A DNA stretch of 37,535 nucleotides, from positions 1 through 37,535 of the forward strand of contig JAMOQI010000058.1 in the NCBI GenBank assembly GCA_027064095.1, in the 5' to 3' direction. The stretch comes from Bacteroidales bacterium. Lineage in GTDB: Bacteria > Bacteroidota > Bacteroidia > Bacteroidales > UBA1556. The number at the start of each line of letters is the position of its first letter. The first letter of the stretch is position 1. Below the pieces are notes generated by a model. That model was not told the origin of the DNA and ran no database searches. It saw nothing but the letters and a program-made list of their open reading frames with translations. A program made the translations under genes and the position numbers. Shown one piece after another: positions 15,040-25,022 of this stretch.

Positions 15040-17373
15040 TTATTGTTTTAGTATTCTTAACTTAGCAAATCTAAGAATAAGAATTTTAGTTCCAGAGTTA
15101 TTGAAGAAAACTGAAGCTTTTCTGTTTTGTCCTTCTCCTTCAATTGTAAGTACTTTTCCTCTACCAAAACGGTCATGAAACACTTCCATCCCTACCATAA
15201 TACTATTTGATTGGTCGTTGGAAGATATTTGATTTTGGCTTTTAATTTCGTCCATTTTCTTAAGGTTTTTTGCTTTTATTGGTAATGGTATTTCCTTTGA
15301 TTTAGCTTTTGGCTTATTAATTATCTTTACGCTAGAAGAGCTTTCTAATTTTTTCTTTGGACCTTTAATATTCATGTTTGTTTCAGATGATAACAACATA
15401 TCAGAAGTTTGGTCGTCGATAAACTTAGGATCTAACTCATTTAGAAACCTACTAGGTTCAGAAAACTGAAGCTTTCCCCATTTATATCTACTTTCGGAAT
15501 AAGAAAGGAACACTTTCTTTTCTCCTCTGGTAAGTGCCACATAAAAAAGTCTTCGTTCTTCTTCAAGTTCAGTCCTGGAATTAAGAGAAAGTAATGAAGG
15601 GAAGAGGTTCTCTTCGAGTCCAACAATAAACACATAAGGAAATTCTAATCCTTTTGAAGCATGAATTGTCATAAGTGTAACGCTATCACTAATATCCTTA
15701 TTTTTATCATCAGCATCGGTAAAAAGTGCAATATCGAGCATAAACTCATCTAATGTACGAATACTCGAGGCTCCTTCTTCGTCACTTTCCATCTCAGAAA
15801 ACTCCTTAATACCCGCTAGTAGCTCTTCCATATTCTCAAAGCGCATAACACCTTCATCTTCTGTTTTAGAATTAGTTAAGTGCCTATATATTCCTGAGTT
15901 TTTAGTAATATGGTCTGCCAATTCATAAGCGTTCTTAGTTTTTAGATCTATCTTAAAGCTAAGAATCATATTAACAAATTCCATAATCCGTACTGCGGTA
16001 CTCTTTGGAACTATTTTACTACTCTCAATACTCTCTATCAATTTCCATAGCGATATGTTTAACTTATTGGCTTCAACACGCAATTTCTCTATTGTCGTGT
16101 TTCCAATTCCTCTTTTAGGATAATTTATCACTCTTAAAAGAGCTTCGTCATCATCAGTATTAACAACTAAACGAAAATATGCAAGTAGGTCTTTAATCTC
16201 TTTCCGCCCATAAAATGATGTCCCTCCGTAAATTTTATATGGGATATTCATTTTTCTTAAACCTTCCTCTATCGCTCTCGACTGGGCATTGGTGCGATAC
16301 AATACTGCAAAATCAGAATCCTTTACATGTTCTTCATTCTTAATAGCAAAAATAGTCCTTGCTACTCTTATACCTTCTTCGTTATCGGAAAGTGTAGAAA
16401 TAAGACGCAACTTATCACCCTTATCATTTTCAGTCCAAATGGTTTTATTGATTTGCTTTTTATTGTTTTTAATAATTGCATTAGCAACACCAACAATATT
16501 CTGAGTAGAACGATAATTTTGTTCTAACTTAAAAGTCTTTAAATCAGGATAATCCTTATTCATATTAAGAATATTCTGAATATTGGCACCCCTAAAAGCA
16601 TATATACTCTGTGCATCATCTCCTACCACGGTAAGATTTTCAGTTTGGGCAGCAAGACGCTTTACAATTAGATACTGAGAATAGTTTGTATCTTGATACT
16701 CATCTACTAAAAAATATCTAAATCTTCTTTGGTATTTAATAAGAACATCGGGAAAATCTCGTAATAACACATTGGTATTAAACAACAAATCGTCGAAATC
16801 CATTGCCGAAGCTTTACGTAAACGTTCTTGGTAAATAGTGTAAATAAGACCTATTTTACCTTTGCCGCTTTCCTTATCGGTTTGAGTAAGTTCCGGATTA
16901 TTATTGTAATTGATATGAGAAATCAGATTATTTTTGGCGGAAGATATACGAGACAGCACTTGGTTTGGCTTATAAAGTTTAACATCAAGCTGCTGTTCTT
17001 TGAGTATTTTTTTTATAATACTCTTACTATCATCAGTATCATAGATTGTAAAATTGCTAGGAAAACCGAGTTTCTCGGCTTCCATTCTAAGAATTCTAGC
17101 AAAAATAGAGTGAAAAGTACCCATCCATACATTTCTAGCTTCGGTACTGCCTACTATAGTTTCTATCCTTGCTTTCATCTCACGTGCTGCTTTATTGGTA
17201 AAAGTCAGCGCCATAATCTGAAAAGGGTCAACACCTTTCTCGATAAGATAAGCAATCTTGTAGGTAAGCACTCTTGTTTTTCCAGAACCCGCTCCGGCAA
17301 TAATCATACTTGGCCCTTCAGTTTGCTTTACTGCTTCTTGCTGTACCTTATTAAGCTGTTCTAATAAACTCAT
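15040..17373 (-). CDS. pcrA: ATP-dependent 3'-5' DNA helicase PcrA/UvrD
   Basis: A 777-residue superfamily 1A helicase acting in nucleotide excision repair and in clearing proteins from DNA. Motifs in order: Q-motif (LNKVQQEAV), Walker A (AGAGSGKT, residues 26-33), Ia (TFTNKAAREM), II (VDEYQDTN), III (GDDAQSIYAFRGA), IV (LEQNYRST), V (TLMTIHASKGLEFPYVFIVG) and VI (LFYVALTR). The end (MEVFHDRFGRGKVLTIEGEG) is the Tudor-like C-terminal domain of PcrA/UvrD that contacts RNA polymerase in other bacteria. Length is standard. It is flanked by 210-220 bp gaps and appears to be a single-gene unit. Confidence 0.95.
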   Translation of the reverse strand: MSLLEQLNKVQQEAVKQTEGPSMIIAGAGSGKTRVLTYKIAYLIEKGVDPFQIMALTFTNKAAREMKARIETIVGSTEARNVWMGTFHSIFARILRMEAEKLGFPSNFTIYDTDDSKSIIKKILKEQQLDVKLYKPNQVLSRISSAKNNLISHINYNNNPELTQTDKESGKGKIGLIYTIYQERLRKASAMDFDDLLFNTNVLLRDFPDVLIKYQRRFRYFLVDEYQDTNYSQYLIVKRLAAQTENLTVVGDDAQSIYAFRGANIQNILNMNKDYPDLKTFKLEQNYRSTQNIVGVANAIIKNNKKQINKTIWTENDKGDKLRLISTLSDNEEGIRVARTIFAIKNEEHVKDSDFAVLYRTNAQSRAIEEGLRKMNIPYKIYGGTSFYGRKEIKDLLAYFRLVVNTDDDEALLRVINYPKRGIGNTTIEKLRVEANKLNISLWKLIESIESSKIVPKSTAVRIMEFVNMILSFKIDLKTKNAYELADHITKNSGIYRHLTNSKTEDEGVMRFENMEELLAGIKEFSEMESDEEGASSIRTLDEFMLDIALFTDADDKNKDISDSVTLMTIHASKGLEFPYVFIVGLEENLFPSLLSLNSRTELEEERRLFYVALTRGEKKVFLSYSESRYKWGKLQFSEPSRFLNELDPKFIDDQTSDMLLSSETNMNIKGPKKKLESSSSVKIINKPKAKSKEIPLPIKAKNLKKMDEIKSQNQISSNDQSNSIMVGMEVFHDRFGRGKVLTIEGEGQNRKASVFFNNSGTKILILRFAKLRILKQ

Positions 17374-17525
17374 TTATAGTTGAATCCTTTACTTTGATAA
17401 TTATATCTGATATTTGTTTGGCAGTTGAGAATAATAATGTATAGAATAAAAGAGAAAACAAAAGCCTTTAAAGCCCTGTATCTCACTTAAGTAATAAAAT
17501 GCTTCCTATTCCCAATTAACTTTGG

Positions 17526-17533
17526 CAAAGGTA
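17526..17533 (-). promoter_or_regulatory. Possible -7 box for the pcrA transcript
   Basis: CAAAGGTA on the plus strand reads TACCTTTG. It lies about 150 bp before the pcrA ATG, so the leader would be long, and no good -33 element is seen. Confidence 0.3.
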
Positions 17534-17583
17534 ATAAAAACAAGGTATATCTTGGTAAATTATTATGTTCTTAATAAATAATA

Positions 17584-18825
17584 TTATTTTATTGAATTAA
17601 AGCAATATTCATAAACCTTAGTTGATGATCCAATATTAGAGTTTACATATTGAATACATTGGTTGCTAGAACGCTCTAGAAAATCATTATTAAATAATAA
17701 TTTATTCAATATTTTTTCTAAATCATCAAAATTAGAAACACTAAACGCACCCTTGAGCTCAATAAGGTCTCTAGCTTCTTTAAATTTATGATAATTAGGA
17801 CCATAAACAATAGGTTTACCAAAGCAAGCTGCTTCCAGGATATTATGAATACCAGCGCCAAAACCTCCTCCAACATAAGCCACATCAGCATATTGATATA
17901 AATGCATTAACTTTCCTATGCTATCAACCAATATTACATTTATATCTTGCAGCTTGTCACTCGAGCTTATTTTACTCCATCTTTTAATTTTTGAAGTTGT
18001 GAAAAGCTTTTCTATTTTCTGTAAATGCTCTTCATTTATCTCATGTGGCGCGATAATTATCTTTATTTCCTTGTTATTTAACAAATTATATTCTGCTATT
18101 AATTTCTCGTCGTCTGGCCATGAGCTTCCCAATAACAAAACTTTATTTCCCTCAGAGAAATTAGCAATATCATCAAATTGCAATGGATTAAGAGTATTCT
18201 GATAAACTCTATCGAAGCGGGTATCGCCACTAACAGTATAATTGTTCACACCTATTTTTTTCAATAAACTCGCTGAAACAGAATCCTGAATAAATAAATG
18301 CGTAAACATCTTTAAGTGCTTCGCAAACCAAGAGCCATAAGGTTTGAAGAAATGCTGTGAAGGGCGAAATATTCCTGAAACCAGATAAAGAGGAATTCCT
18401 AGATTCCTTATTTGATAAATATAATTGAACCAAAATTCGTATTTAACAAAAAAAACTTGTTCTGGTTTTACTATTTCTAAAAATTGCTTTACATTTTTTG
18501 GAGTATCGAAAGGGAGATAAAAAACATATTCAGCAAGTTTGTAATTCTTCCTAAGTTCATAACCGGAAGGGGAGAAAAAACTTACCAAAATTTTCTTAAA
18601 AGGATCGTTTTCTTTTATTTTCTCAATAATAGGGATTGCTTGCTCAAATTCTCCTACCGAAGACACATGAAACCAAATAATATGACCGGGCTCAACTTCT
18701 GATTTTATCTTTTGTAGCAAACCTTTCTGTGCTTCTGAAATTTTCTTTGCCTTTGAATTAAAAAGAGAAGCAAAGCCAATTAAAGTCTTATAAAGTCTTA
18801 TTCCAAAAGTGTATAAAATCCGCAT
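17584..18825 (-). CDS. waaA: 3-deoxy-D-manno-octulosonic acid (Kdo) transferase
   Basis: A 413-residue GT30 enzyme that transfers Kdo from CMP-Kdo to lipid A precursor at the cytoplasmic face of the inner membrane. Recognised from the N-terminal membrane-anchoring helix, HVSSVGEFEQAIPIIEKI, SFFSPSGYELRKN, YLPFDTP, the KYEFWFNYI block, SGDTRFDRV, and the donor-binding C-terminal half (LLGSSWPDDEKL, IIAPHEINEEHL, YVGGGFGAGIHNILEAACFGKPIVYGPNY). The length is normal. It shows that the organism makes Kdo-containing lipopolysaccharide. A single-gene unit with a good promoter match. Confidence 0.96.
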   Translation of the reverse strand: MRILYTFGIRLYKTLIGFASLFNSKAKKISEAQKGLLQKIKSEVEPGHIIWFHVSSVGEFEQAIPIIEKIKENDPFKKILVSFFSPSGYELRKNYKLAEYVFYLPFDTPKNVKQFLEIVKPEQVFFVKYEFWFNYIYQIRNLGIPLYLVSGIFRPSQHFFKPYGSWFAKHLKMFTHLFIQDSVSASLLKKIGVNNYTVSGDTRFDRVYQNTLNPLQFDDIANFSEGNKVLLLGSSWPDDEKLIAEYNLLNNKEIKIIIAPHEINEEHLQKIEKLFTTSKIKRWSKISSSDKLQDINVILVDSIGKLMHLYQYADVAYVGGGFGAGIHNILEAACFGKPIVYGPNYHKFKEARDLIELKGAFSVSNFDDLEKILNKLLFNNDFLERSSNQCIQYVNSNIGSSTKVYEYCFNSIK

Positions 18826-18848
18826 TAGTATTAAAAGATGATATTATG

Positions 18849-18877
18849 CAAAGATATTATTAATGTCTTACCAACAA
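18849..18877 (-). promoter_or_regulatory. Promoter of waaA
   Basis: The -7 box TATCTTTG (plus strand 18849-18856) and a TTG at 18875-18877 are 18 bp apart, the same spacing as in the HU promoter. The -7 box lies 24 bp before the waaA ATG. Confidence 0.58.
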
Positions 18878-18998
18878 TGAATCTATAATTTTATTTTACA
18901 GAATAATAAATTATAAATACATCATGTATTTTTATACTAAAAACACTTTGTCATACAATTTCAAACACCAAAATAACCTCATAATTTATGAAGCAACC

Positions 18999-19232
18999 TT
19001 ATTGACATTCCCACACTACTTTTTCGTTACCATTAATGATAGGGTCGGCATTTTCTTTTTCGTCAAGTGCAGGGCCACAATATTCAATAGCACTTTCTCT
19101 ACGTATTTCATGGCCATCATTTACATCATATGTAACAGCTTCACAGCTTTTGCAATCACTTACCGGTTCACAAGAATATAAGCCTATGATGCTTATTACA
19201 GATACAATTCCTATTATTTTAATTCGGTTCAT
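18999..19232 (-). CDS. Small Cys-rich lipoprotein
   Basis: A 77-residue protein with a signal peptide (MNRIKIIGIVSVISIIGL) and lipobox LYSC, the lipidated residue being C21. The mature 57 residues carry four further Cys (C27, C30, C52, C76), with DCKSC close to the anchor. No domain is recognised. The Cys could make two disulfides or bind metal. Plus-strand frames across the same DNA lack signal peptides or family features, so this strand is preferred. Neighbours are waaA and the outer-membrane pair, with gaps of about 170-200 bp on both sides, so it is probably transcribed alone. Confidence 0.7.
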   Translation of the reverse strand: MNRIKIIGIVSVISIIGLYSCEPVSDCKSCEAVTYDVNDGHEIRRESAIEYCGPALDEKENADPIINGNEKVVWECQ

Positions 19233-19437
19233 AGCAATTTATTATTATTAAAATAAAACAAGTTTTTTACAATATTTATGCCGATTTTAAGTTTAACAAG
19301 TATTATTCACCATATTGAATTAGACTACTGTTTATCTTATTATTTTTCAATAAATTAATAAGTATATTCTTACTTTTTACAATCCCTGAATTTTAATGTT
19401 AGTAGTTTATTCCAAATTATGAGGGAATATTAAAATT

Positions 19438-21552
19438 CTAAAACTTCCACCTCAATTGAACGGTTATTTCACTTTTTATATTACCATTAATTTCTTCTAA
19501 TCCGGAGCTTATTGTTTCTCTATTATTATATATAGTCTGTGAAAACCTGAGCCACATACTAATGGCATTATTGAGTTTATAATTCGCTACAACATAATAC
19601 TTTTGTCCTTTATAGTAATAACCCGGCACAGTAAACCTGTATAAAACATCATTTTCATATGCATAAATTCTACTATTATAATCATCCGTATTGAAAACTG
19701 CATATCTAAAACTAAATTTCAAAGGTATATTATCTATTGAATATTGTACATCTTGATAAAGCAAATACCCCTTACTAATAACCAAAGCCTCCTGGTCATA
19801 ACTAGCAAAACTCAAGCGAGATTGTAAACGCAATTGATGACTAAGTTTATAATTAAGATGGAAACGTATATTATGTCGTTTTTTAGACGAAACAAATGTA
19901 ATTGGCGCTGTGTCGTCGGTTAGATTAATAGCCTTATCTTCAAATTGATATCTAAAATAATAGCTAAAGTGTCTGCTAGGTCTTCTCTCATATTGCATAC
20001 TAAATTCGTTCCCACGTGAGGGTGAGTTAACTCTATATCTCAACCATGGAAACCTGAATATATCATAATAGAATCTAATATCAGACTTAGTACCAAGATG
20101 TAAAAGTACTCCCAAATAAACACCTTCTTCGTTTTGAGCTTTACCTCCTTCAGAAATTGGAATTGCATAGAAGGCTTGATAATTTTTTTGAAAATTTCTA
20201 TAATAAAGCGAAAATGTTAAGCGAGGGTGTAGATTAAAAATAGAGCCAATTAAAACAGCTTTTCCACCATTAGCGCTCATTGCAGCTTCGCCAAATAAAC
20301 TCAAATATTTATTCGCATAAGACATATCAAAACCCATATTAAAGTTTTCTTTTCCCTGAAAATCATAATACTGATATGGTGCTATATCCTTGTATAATTC
20401 TTTATCATAGATAGTTTTATAAGCAGTAAAACCTGCTCTTAGTCCGTGGTGTTTGTATGTAATATTTGAACCTATTATTTGTTCGTTAACAGCATTCTTT
20501 TTAACAACCTCGTTAGGAGTTCTGTGCAATCCACTCTCTTGAATTCCTGAAAAGACTAAATCCTCCGAGGAAGATGTATCTCTAATATCTAAACCGGCAT
20601 CTAAACCTTTATTTGAATAAAACACTGTAAGATCCAGTTCTTTAAAAAACTGATATGTGGCTGCTGCTCCTCTAAAGAACAACACTTCATTTGCTGAAGT
20701 ATTTGCTCTTAAGCCTCTCGCTTGACGTTGAATATTAATAGCCATAACAGATTTACCAAAACCTAAGCCTGACCACATCGTTAAGCCTTGACCAAATTCC
20801 AAATGATAATCACCTATGGCAAGAGCTCTTAAGTTTCCTTGATTTTTTAAAAAGAAATGAGCCGAGTAAAAATCAAAACCATGAGAATTATTACCTGAAA
20901 AGAATTCTTCTCCAGCATCTTTATCGCCCAAAATGCCGAAACTAAGCCTGTCTCTGTAAGAATACTTATATCTAAAATAAATCTTATTTTTATTTCCTAA
21001 GTAACGAGAATTAGGATGTTTTGCAAGAGTAGAATCGTCTATAGGCAAATATCCTTCCTGTTGTTCAAGAACTCTACCATAACGCAACAGAACCTGATTC
21101 TTTCCATATTTTAGCATATTAGAAAGCTTTAAAGGCATGGGCTTTGATTCTTTCTCAAAGGTAATAAATGGTTGTATTGCTAAAATAAGATTCACATAAA
21201 AACCATCCAAATCTTTTAGCTCGTATATTGTACTAAAACCTCTGTTTTTTGAACGCGCATCAATTAGTACAGCAATCTGATTGTCATTAAGAAACATTAG
21301 CTCTCGTAATTCTTCTGATGTAGCAGTATTAATATTTATTGGATGTTCGTATAATTCGAGAAAATGATCGTATAATTCTGAAAAGTCAAATTCGGCATTC
21401 GTTCTGGCAGAAAGCTCTTCAATACGTTGTTCTATAACTTTTTTTGCATCATCATCACTATACTGACCATAAGAATAACTATATACAATGCTAAGCAAGA
21501 CTGTAAGCAATAGCTTATTTACAAACGTAAATGATGTGAAAAAATATCTCAT
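19438..21552 (-). CDS. Helix-hairpin-helix / outer-membrane beta-barrel protein
   Basis: A 704-residue exported protein. A signal peptide ends at YSYG with Gln next (mature QYSDDD). Residues about 72-135 are a ComEA-like helix-hairpin-helix region (PININTATSEELREL, then RSKNRGFSTIYELKDL). The first hairpin reads FLND where DNA-binding copies have Pro-Gly-Ile-Gly, so classical DNA binding is doubtful. From about 155 onward it is rich in alternating aromatic strands (QVLLRYGRVL; KIYFRYKYSYRDRLSFGILGD; FSMQYERRPSRHFSYYFRYQFE) and ends in Trp-Lys-Phe, as expected for an outer-membrane barrel. Proteins of this layout are widespread in Bacteroidota with no known function. It follows the PorV/PorQ-like gene by 3 bp and is surely cotranscribed with it. 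Confidence 0.8.
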   Translation of the reverse strand: MRYFFTSFTFVNKLLLTVLLSIVYSYSYGQYSDDDAKKVIEQRIEELSARTNAEFDFSELYDHFLELYEHPININTATSEELRELMFLNDNQIAVLIDARSKNRGFSTIYELKDLDGFYVNLILAIQPFITFEKESKPMPLKLSNMLKYGKNQVLLRYGRVLEQQEGYLPIDDSTLAKHPNSRYLGNKNKIYFRYKYSYRDRLSFGILGDKDAGEEFFSGNNSHGFDFYSAHFFLKNQGNLRALAIGDYHLEFGQGLTMWSGLGFGKSVMAINIQRQARGLRANTSANEVLFFRGAAATYQFFKELDLTVFYSNKGLDAGLDIRDTSSSEDLVFSGIQESGLHRTPNEVVKKNAVNEQIIGSNITYKHHGLRAGFTAYKTIYDKELYKDIAPYQYYDFQGKENFNMGFDMSYANKYLSLFGEAAMSANGGKAVLIGSIFNLHPRLTFSLYYRNFQKNYQAFYAIPISEGGKAQNEEGVYLGVLLHLGTKSDIRFYYDIFRFPWLRYRVNSPSRGNEFSMQYERRPSRHFSYYFRYQFEDKAINLTDDTAPITFVSSKKRHNIRFHLNYKLSHQLRLQSRLSFASYDQEALVISKGYLLYQDVQYSIDNIPLKFSFRYAVFNTDDYNSRIYAYENDVLYRFTVPGYYYKGQKYYVVANYKLNNAISMWLRFSQTIYNNRETISSGLEEINGNIKSEITVQLRWKF

Positions 21553-21555
21553 ATC

Positions 21556-22377
21556 TTACTTATCCATTTGGTAAATAAGTGATAGCTGTGGAGAATATCC
21601 AAGAGTTTGATGCATCGATGAACTAAAATCAATTCTGAAAGCTTTCATCTGCAAACCTACACCAAAACTAAAAATAGAAGGATTATTACTTATTCCAATT
21701 CTGGTATAAAGAATGTCCCTTATACGATATTCTAATCCTCCACACATTACAATTTTATTATCAATATCGCTTTGGGCCTCCATTGCAGCAGTGAAATTTT
21801 TATCTAATCTCCATTGCAGACCTATTTTCAACAAAGAAGGTATTTTTTCTCCATTATAATCATTAAGCTTTACTTGTATAGGATTAAATATATGTGCACC
21901 TAAAGTCAAATCTTCGCTAACCTTTGCCATTAAACCAATCTCGAAGGTGAATAGTCCAACACTTCCATAATTATTACCTATATTTGTGGTAAGATAATCC
22001 ATCTGAACTCCCAAGGCAAGCCTTTTTGAAAGGAGCAAACCATATGCTAATCCAAATTTCTTTTCATTGTATTGTGAATATCCAAAGTAAGATAAATTTG
22101 CAGAGAATGAACCTTTTTTTGTTGGCACAACCAAACTTAAAGCATTCAGACTTAACTCCTTAGTCATAAACCTGTTTTCATAATAAAAGCCAACTCCAAA
22201 TTGAGAATTGAAACCTAGTGAGGCCTGATTATTAGCAAACGCCCATAGACCAGAAGAGGCAACACCTGTTCCTCCCATTGCAGATTCTGCTGCACCTAAA
22301 TTTGAGGGTATCTTCTGACCGTATATTTCTATACTAGATAAGGTGATGAAAAATATTAATAATAAAGATTTAAACAT
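21556..22377 (-). CDS. PorV/PorQ-like (FadL-fold) outer-membrane protein
   Basis: A 273-residue protein with a signal peptide ending IEIYG and Gln at +1 (mature QKIPSNLG). It carries the N-terminal motif of this group (AAESAMGGTGVASSGLWAFANNQASLG) and then repeated amphipathic strands with Gly turns up to a C-terminal LSLIYQ. PorV and PorQ proteins are outer-membrane partners of T9SS (PorV shuttles cargo), but this one is shorter than the characterised members, so its role may be specific to the barrel protein encoded 3 bp downstream. Only a poor promoter match (CTAAGATA, plus strand 22397-22404) is seen upstream. Confidence 0.75.
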   Translation of the reverse strand: MFKSLLLIFFITLSSIEIYGQKIPSNLGAAESAMGGTGVASSGLWAFANNQASLGFNSQFGVGFYYENRFMTKELSLNALSLVVPTKKGSFSANLSYFGYSQYNEKKFGLAYGLLLSKRLALGVQMDYLTTNIGNNYGSVGLFTFEIGLMAKVSEDLTLGAHIFNPIQVKLNDYNGEKIPSLLKIGLQWRLDKNFTAAMEAQSDIDNKIVMCGGLEYRIRDILYTRIGISNNPSIFSFGVGLQMKAFRIDFSSSMHQTLGYSPQLSLIYQMDK

Positions 22378-22469
22378 GGTGATAAATTTGATTTGGCTAA
22401 GATATAAAAATCATTTTCATTATCTGATATCAATATTTTTTTGATGTTGATAAATGTGAGAATAAAAAA

Positions 22470-23495
22470 CTATCTTTCACCATAAACAACAGCTACCATA
22501 GTTTGTCCAACAGCCTTAAGTGTAGATTTTTCTATTACACTCATATCATCACCAATGGTATGCCAATAAGGGAAAAACCCGGAATCTGTATTAGCATCAT
22601 GATGGATAATATCAATTGTTGGAATGTAAGCAAATTTATTTATAAACACGTGATCGTCAAGCACTCCTCCACCATCAATATTTCTAAAATAAGCTTCATA
22701 ACCATTTTGCTGAGCAATTTTCCAGACTTTTTTTAATACACCGGGAGCATAATGCTTTGAATAATATTCTTCTCCAAATATAGCATCTTTGGCACCAACC
22801 ATATCGAGTAGAATCCCATAGCGCGCATCATAACCGGGAATATGTGGATTCTTGGCCCAAAACTGGGCTCCTAAGCCCCATGAGTTTTCTGAATTTATAC
22901 TTGGCTGTTCATCAGCATGTTGCCCATAATCCTCAAGGTCTAAAAGAATAATATCAATACCTATGGCAGGTTTTTTTTTGCTCATCTGACGAGCAAGCTC
23001 CATCAAAATACCAACCCCACTAGCACCATCATTAGCACCATCAATAGGAGTAAAATGATTTTTATTATCAGGGTCATGATCTGCAAATGGACGAGAATCC
23101 CAATGAGAGGCTAATAATATTCTGGCTTCAGATTCAGGATTTATTGCTGCAATGATATTAATTCCATTAAGAATTTTATTGTCAAAACTACGAGATTTAA
23201 ATTTCTGTTCATACACCTTTATTCCTTTCGACTTAAAGAAGTTTACAAAATAAGCCGCACATTCAGCATGAGCCTTCGTTCCCGGAACTCTAGGTCCAAA
23301 AGATACCTGTTTTGCAACATAGTTATAAGCAGAATCGGCATCAAATTCGGGAATATTAATTTCCACCTCTTTCTTCTTTGTATTTCTTTTTACAGATTTT
23401 ACGGTATCATTCTCGCAGGCTTGCATTAACAACACAAAAACAAAAAGAAGAATTATTTTAAAAAATTTATTCATAATCATTAAACTTGAGGTCAT
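22470..23495 (-). CDS. M28-family lipoprotein, glutaminyl cyclase-like
   Basis: A 341-residue protein with a lipoprotein signal (lipobox LMQAC, lipidated C27; the true start may be M8). The M28 zinc fold shows ASHWDSRPFADHDPD (His), DGANDGASGV (Asp), DLEDYG (Glu-Asp) and a late IDIIHHDANTD His. The Glu-Asp pair at the catalytic position and the overall layout resemble the bacterial glutaminyl cyclases of Bacteroidota (for example from Porphyromonas) more than aminopeptidases with Glu-Glu. It would convert N-terminal Gln to pyroglutamate on exported proteins in the periplasm. An M28 aminopeptidase cannot be ruled out. It follows cysS by 18 bp, in the same operon. Confidence 0.8.
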   Translation of the reverse strand: MTSSLMIMNKFFKIILLFVFVLLMQACENDTVKSVKRNTKKKEVEINIPEFDADSAYNYVAKQVSFGPRVPGTKAHAECAAYFVNFFKSKGIKVYEQKFKSRSFDNKILNGINIIAAINPESEARILLASHWDSRPFADHDPDNKNHFTPIDGANDGASGVGILMELARQMSKKKPAIGIDIILLDLEDYGQHADEQPSINSENSWGLGAQFWAKNPHIPGYDARYGILLDMVGAKDAIFGEEYYSKHYAPGVLKKVWKIAQQNGYEAYFRNIDGGGVLDDHVFINKFAYIPTIDIIHHDANTDSGFFPYWHTIGDDMSVIEKSTLKAVGQTMVAVVYGER

Positions 23496-23513
23496 ATTAT
23501 TAGTATTCAGTAA

Positions 23514-25007
23514 TTATACTATCTCCCAAACCGCTCCATCCTTAGTATCTTTAATAATAATACCCATTTCAGTGAGCTTATTTCTAATATTATCAGCTGT
23601 TGCCCAATCTTTATTTAGTTTTGCTTCATGTCTGATTTTTAACATTAAACCTAAAAGTTTTGCACTTAACTCACTATCACCGCTAACAGCCTCATCTTTT
23701 CTAAGACCCAAAATATCGAAAACAAAAGTTCTGAAATATTTCTTCAGTAAATCCAAACTCTCAATATTAATAGCAACTTTAGCGTCGTTAACAGAATTAA
23801 TAAACTTCACTGCATCAAACAAATAAGAGATTAATACGGGGCTATTAAAATCATCATCAAGTGCTGAATAACAGTTATTTATCCATTCATTAACATCAAA
23901 TGCTGATTCTGTAACATCTTGGGGATTCAATTTATCTAAAGTTTCTTCAGCCTTCATTAATTTATCAAAACCCTTCTTAGCTGCAATAAGAGCATCATTT
24001 GAGAAATCTACATTAGAACGATAATGAGCTTGTAACATAAAAAATCTTATTGTCATTGGTTCAAATGCCTGTTGCAACAATTCGTGATTACCGGAAAAGA
24101 AATCATCAAGAATAATAAAATTCCCCAAAGATTTACCCATTTTCTGACCATTAATAGTCACCATATTATTGTGCATCCAATATTTAACAGGCTCTTTACC
24201 ATTAGCGGCCACACTTTGAGCTATTTCTGATTCATGATGAGGGAAACGCAAATCCATTCCACCACCATGAATATCAAAAGTCTCCCCTAAATACTTGCTA
24301 CTCATAGCCGAGCATTCCATATGCCAGCCCGGAAAACCACTACCCCAAGGAGAATTCCATCTCATAATATGTTCCGGAGACGCATTTTTCCAAATAGCAA
24401 AATCAACATTATCATGTTTTTCGCTTTGGCCATCTAGTTCTCTGGTATTTTCAAGGGTGTCTTCTATATTTCTCCCGGAAAGTTTCCCATAATGATGTTC
24501 TTTATTATATTTTACCACATCAAAATAAACCGAGCCATTAGATTTATAAGCAAAACCATTATCAAGGATTTTTTTTACCATCTCCATTTGCTCAATAATA
24601 TGTCCAGAAGCACGAGGCTGAATACTTGGTCTTAACACATTAAGAGCATCCATATTATCCATATATCTATCAGAGTAATATTGGGCAATTTCCATTGGTT
24701 CAAGCTCCTCAAGTCGTGCTTTTTTTGCAATCTTATCTTCACCACTATCAGCATCATTCTCAAGATGTCCAACATCTGTAATATTTCGAACATAGCGCAC
24801 TTTGTATCCTAAATGTTTTAGATATCGAAATACTAAATCAAATGCTACAGCAGGTCTTGCATGGCCTAAATGGGCATCACCATATACCGTTGGACCACAT
24901 ACATACATCCCAACATGGGGACTATTAATAGGTTCAAAGCTTTCTTTCTTTCTCGTTAGAGAATTATATAATTTCAGTTGATTTTCTTTTATAGCCATAT
25001 TATCCAA
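23514..25007 (-). CDS. cysS: Cysteinyl-tRNA synthetase
   Basis: A 497-residue class I synthetase. It shows the zinc-binding Cys and HIGH motif together ([18 protein letters not shown]), WHMECSAM (Cys), [14 protein letters not shown] (His, Glu) and the KMSKS loop (QKMGKSLGN), followed by the DALR-type anticodon domain. Length is standard. Either the ATG at 25007 or the one three codons later could be the start. It lies 15 bp after pheS and 18 bp before the glutaminyl-cyclase-like gene. Confidence 0.96.
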   Translation of the reverse strand: MDNMAIKENQLKLYNSLTRKKESFEPINSPHVGMYVCGPTVYGDAHLGHARPAVAFDLVFRYLKHLGYKVRYVRNITDVGHLENDADSGEDKIAKKARLEELEPMEIAQYYSDRYMDNMDALNVLRPSIQPRASGHIIEQMEMVKKILDNGFAYKSNGSVYFDVVKYNKEHHYGKLSGRNIEDTLENTRELDGQSEKHDNVDFAIWKNASPEHIMRWNSPWGSGFPGWHMECSAMSSKYLGETFDIHGGGMDLRFPHHESEIAQSVAANGKEPVKYWMHNNMVTINGQKMGKSLGNFIILDDFFSGNHELLQQAFEPMTIRFFMLQAHYRSNVDFSNDALIAAKKGFDKLMKAEETLDKLNPQDVTESAFDVNEWINNCYSALDDDFNSPVLISYLFDAVKFINSVNDAKVAINIESLDLLKKYFRTFVFDILGLRKDEAVSGDSELSAKLLGLMLKIRHEAKLNKDWATADNIRNKLTEMGIIIKDTKDGAVWEIV

Positions 25008-25022
25008 ATGTATTAAGCATAA

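Noticed and set aside
16828-17364. Long plus-strand open frame (178 codons) inside the helicase region
   Set aside because: It is the shadow of pcrA, whose motifs are complete on the minus strand; the shadow product has no family features.
18924-19251. Two plus-strand frames over the small lipoprotein
   Set aside because: The minus-strand frame has a signal peptide, a lipobox and ordered Cys; the plus frames have none of these.
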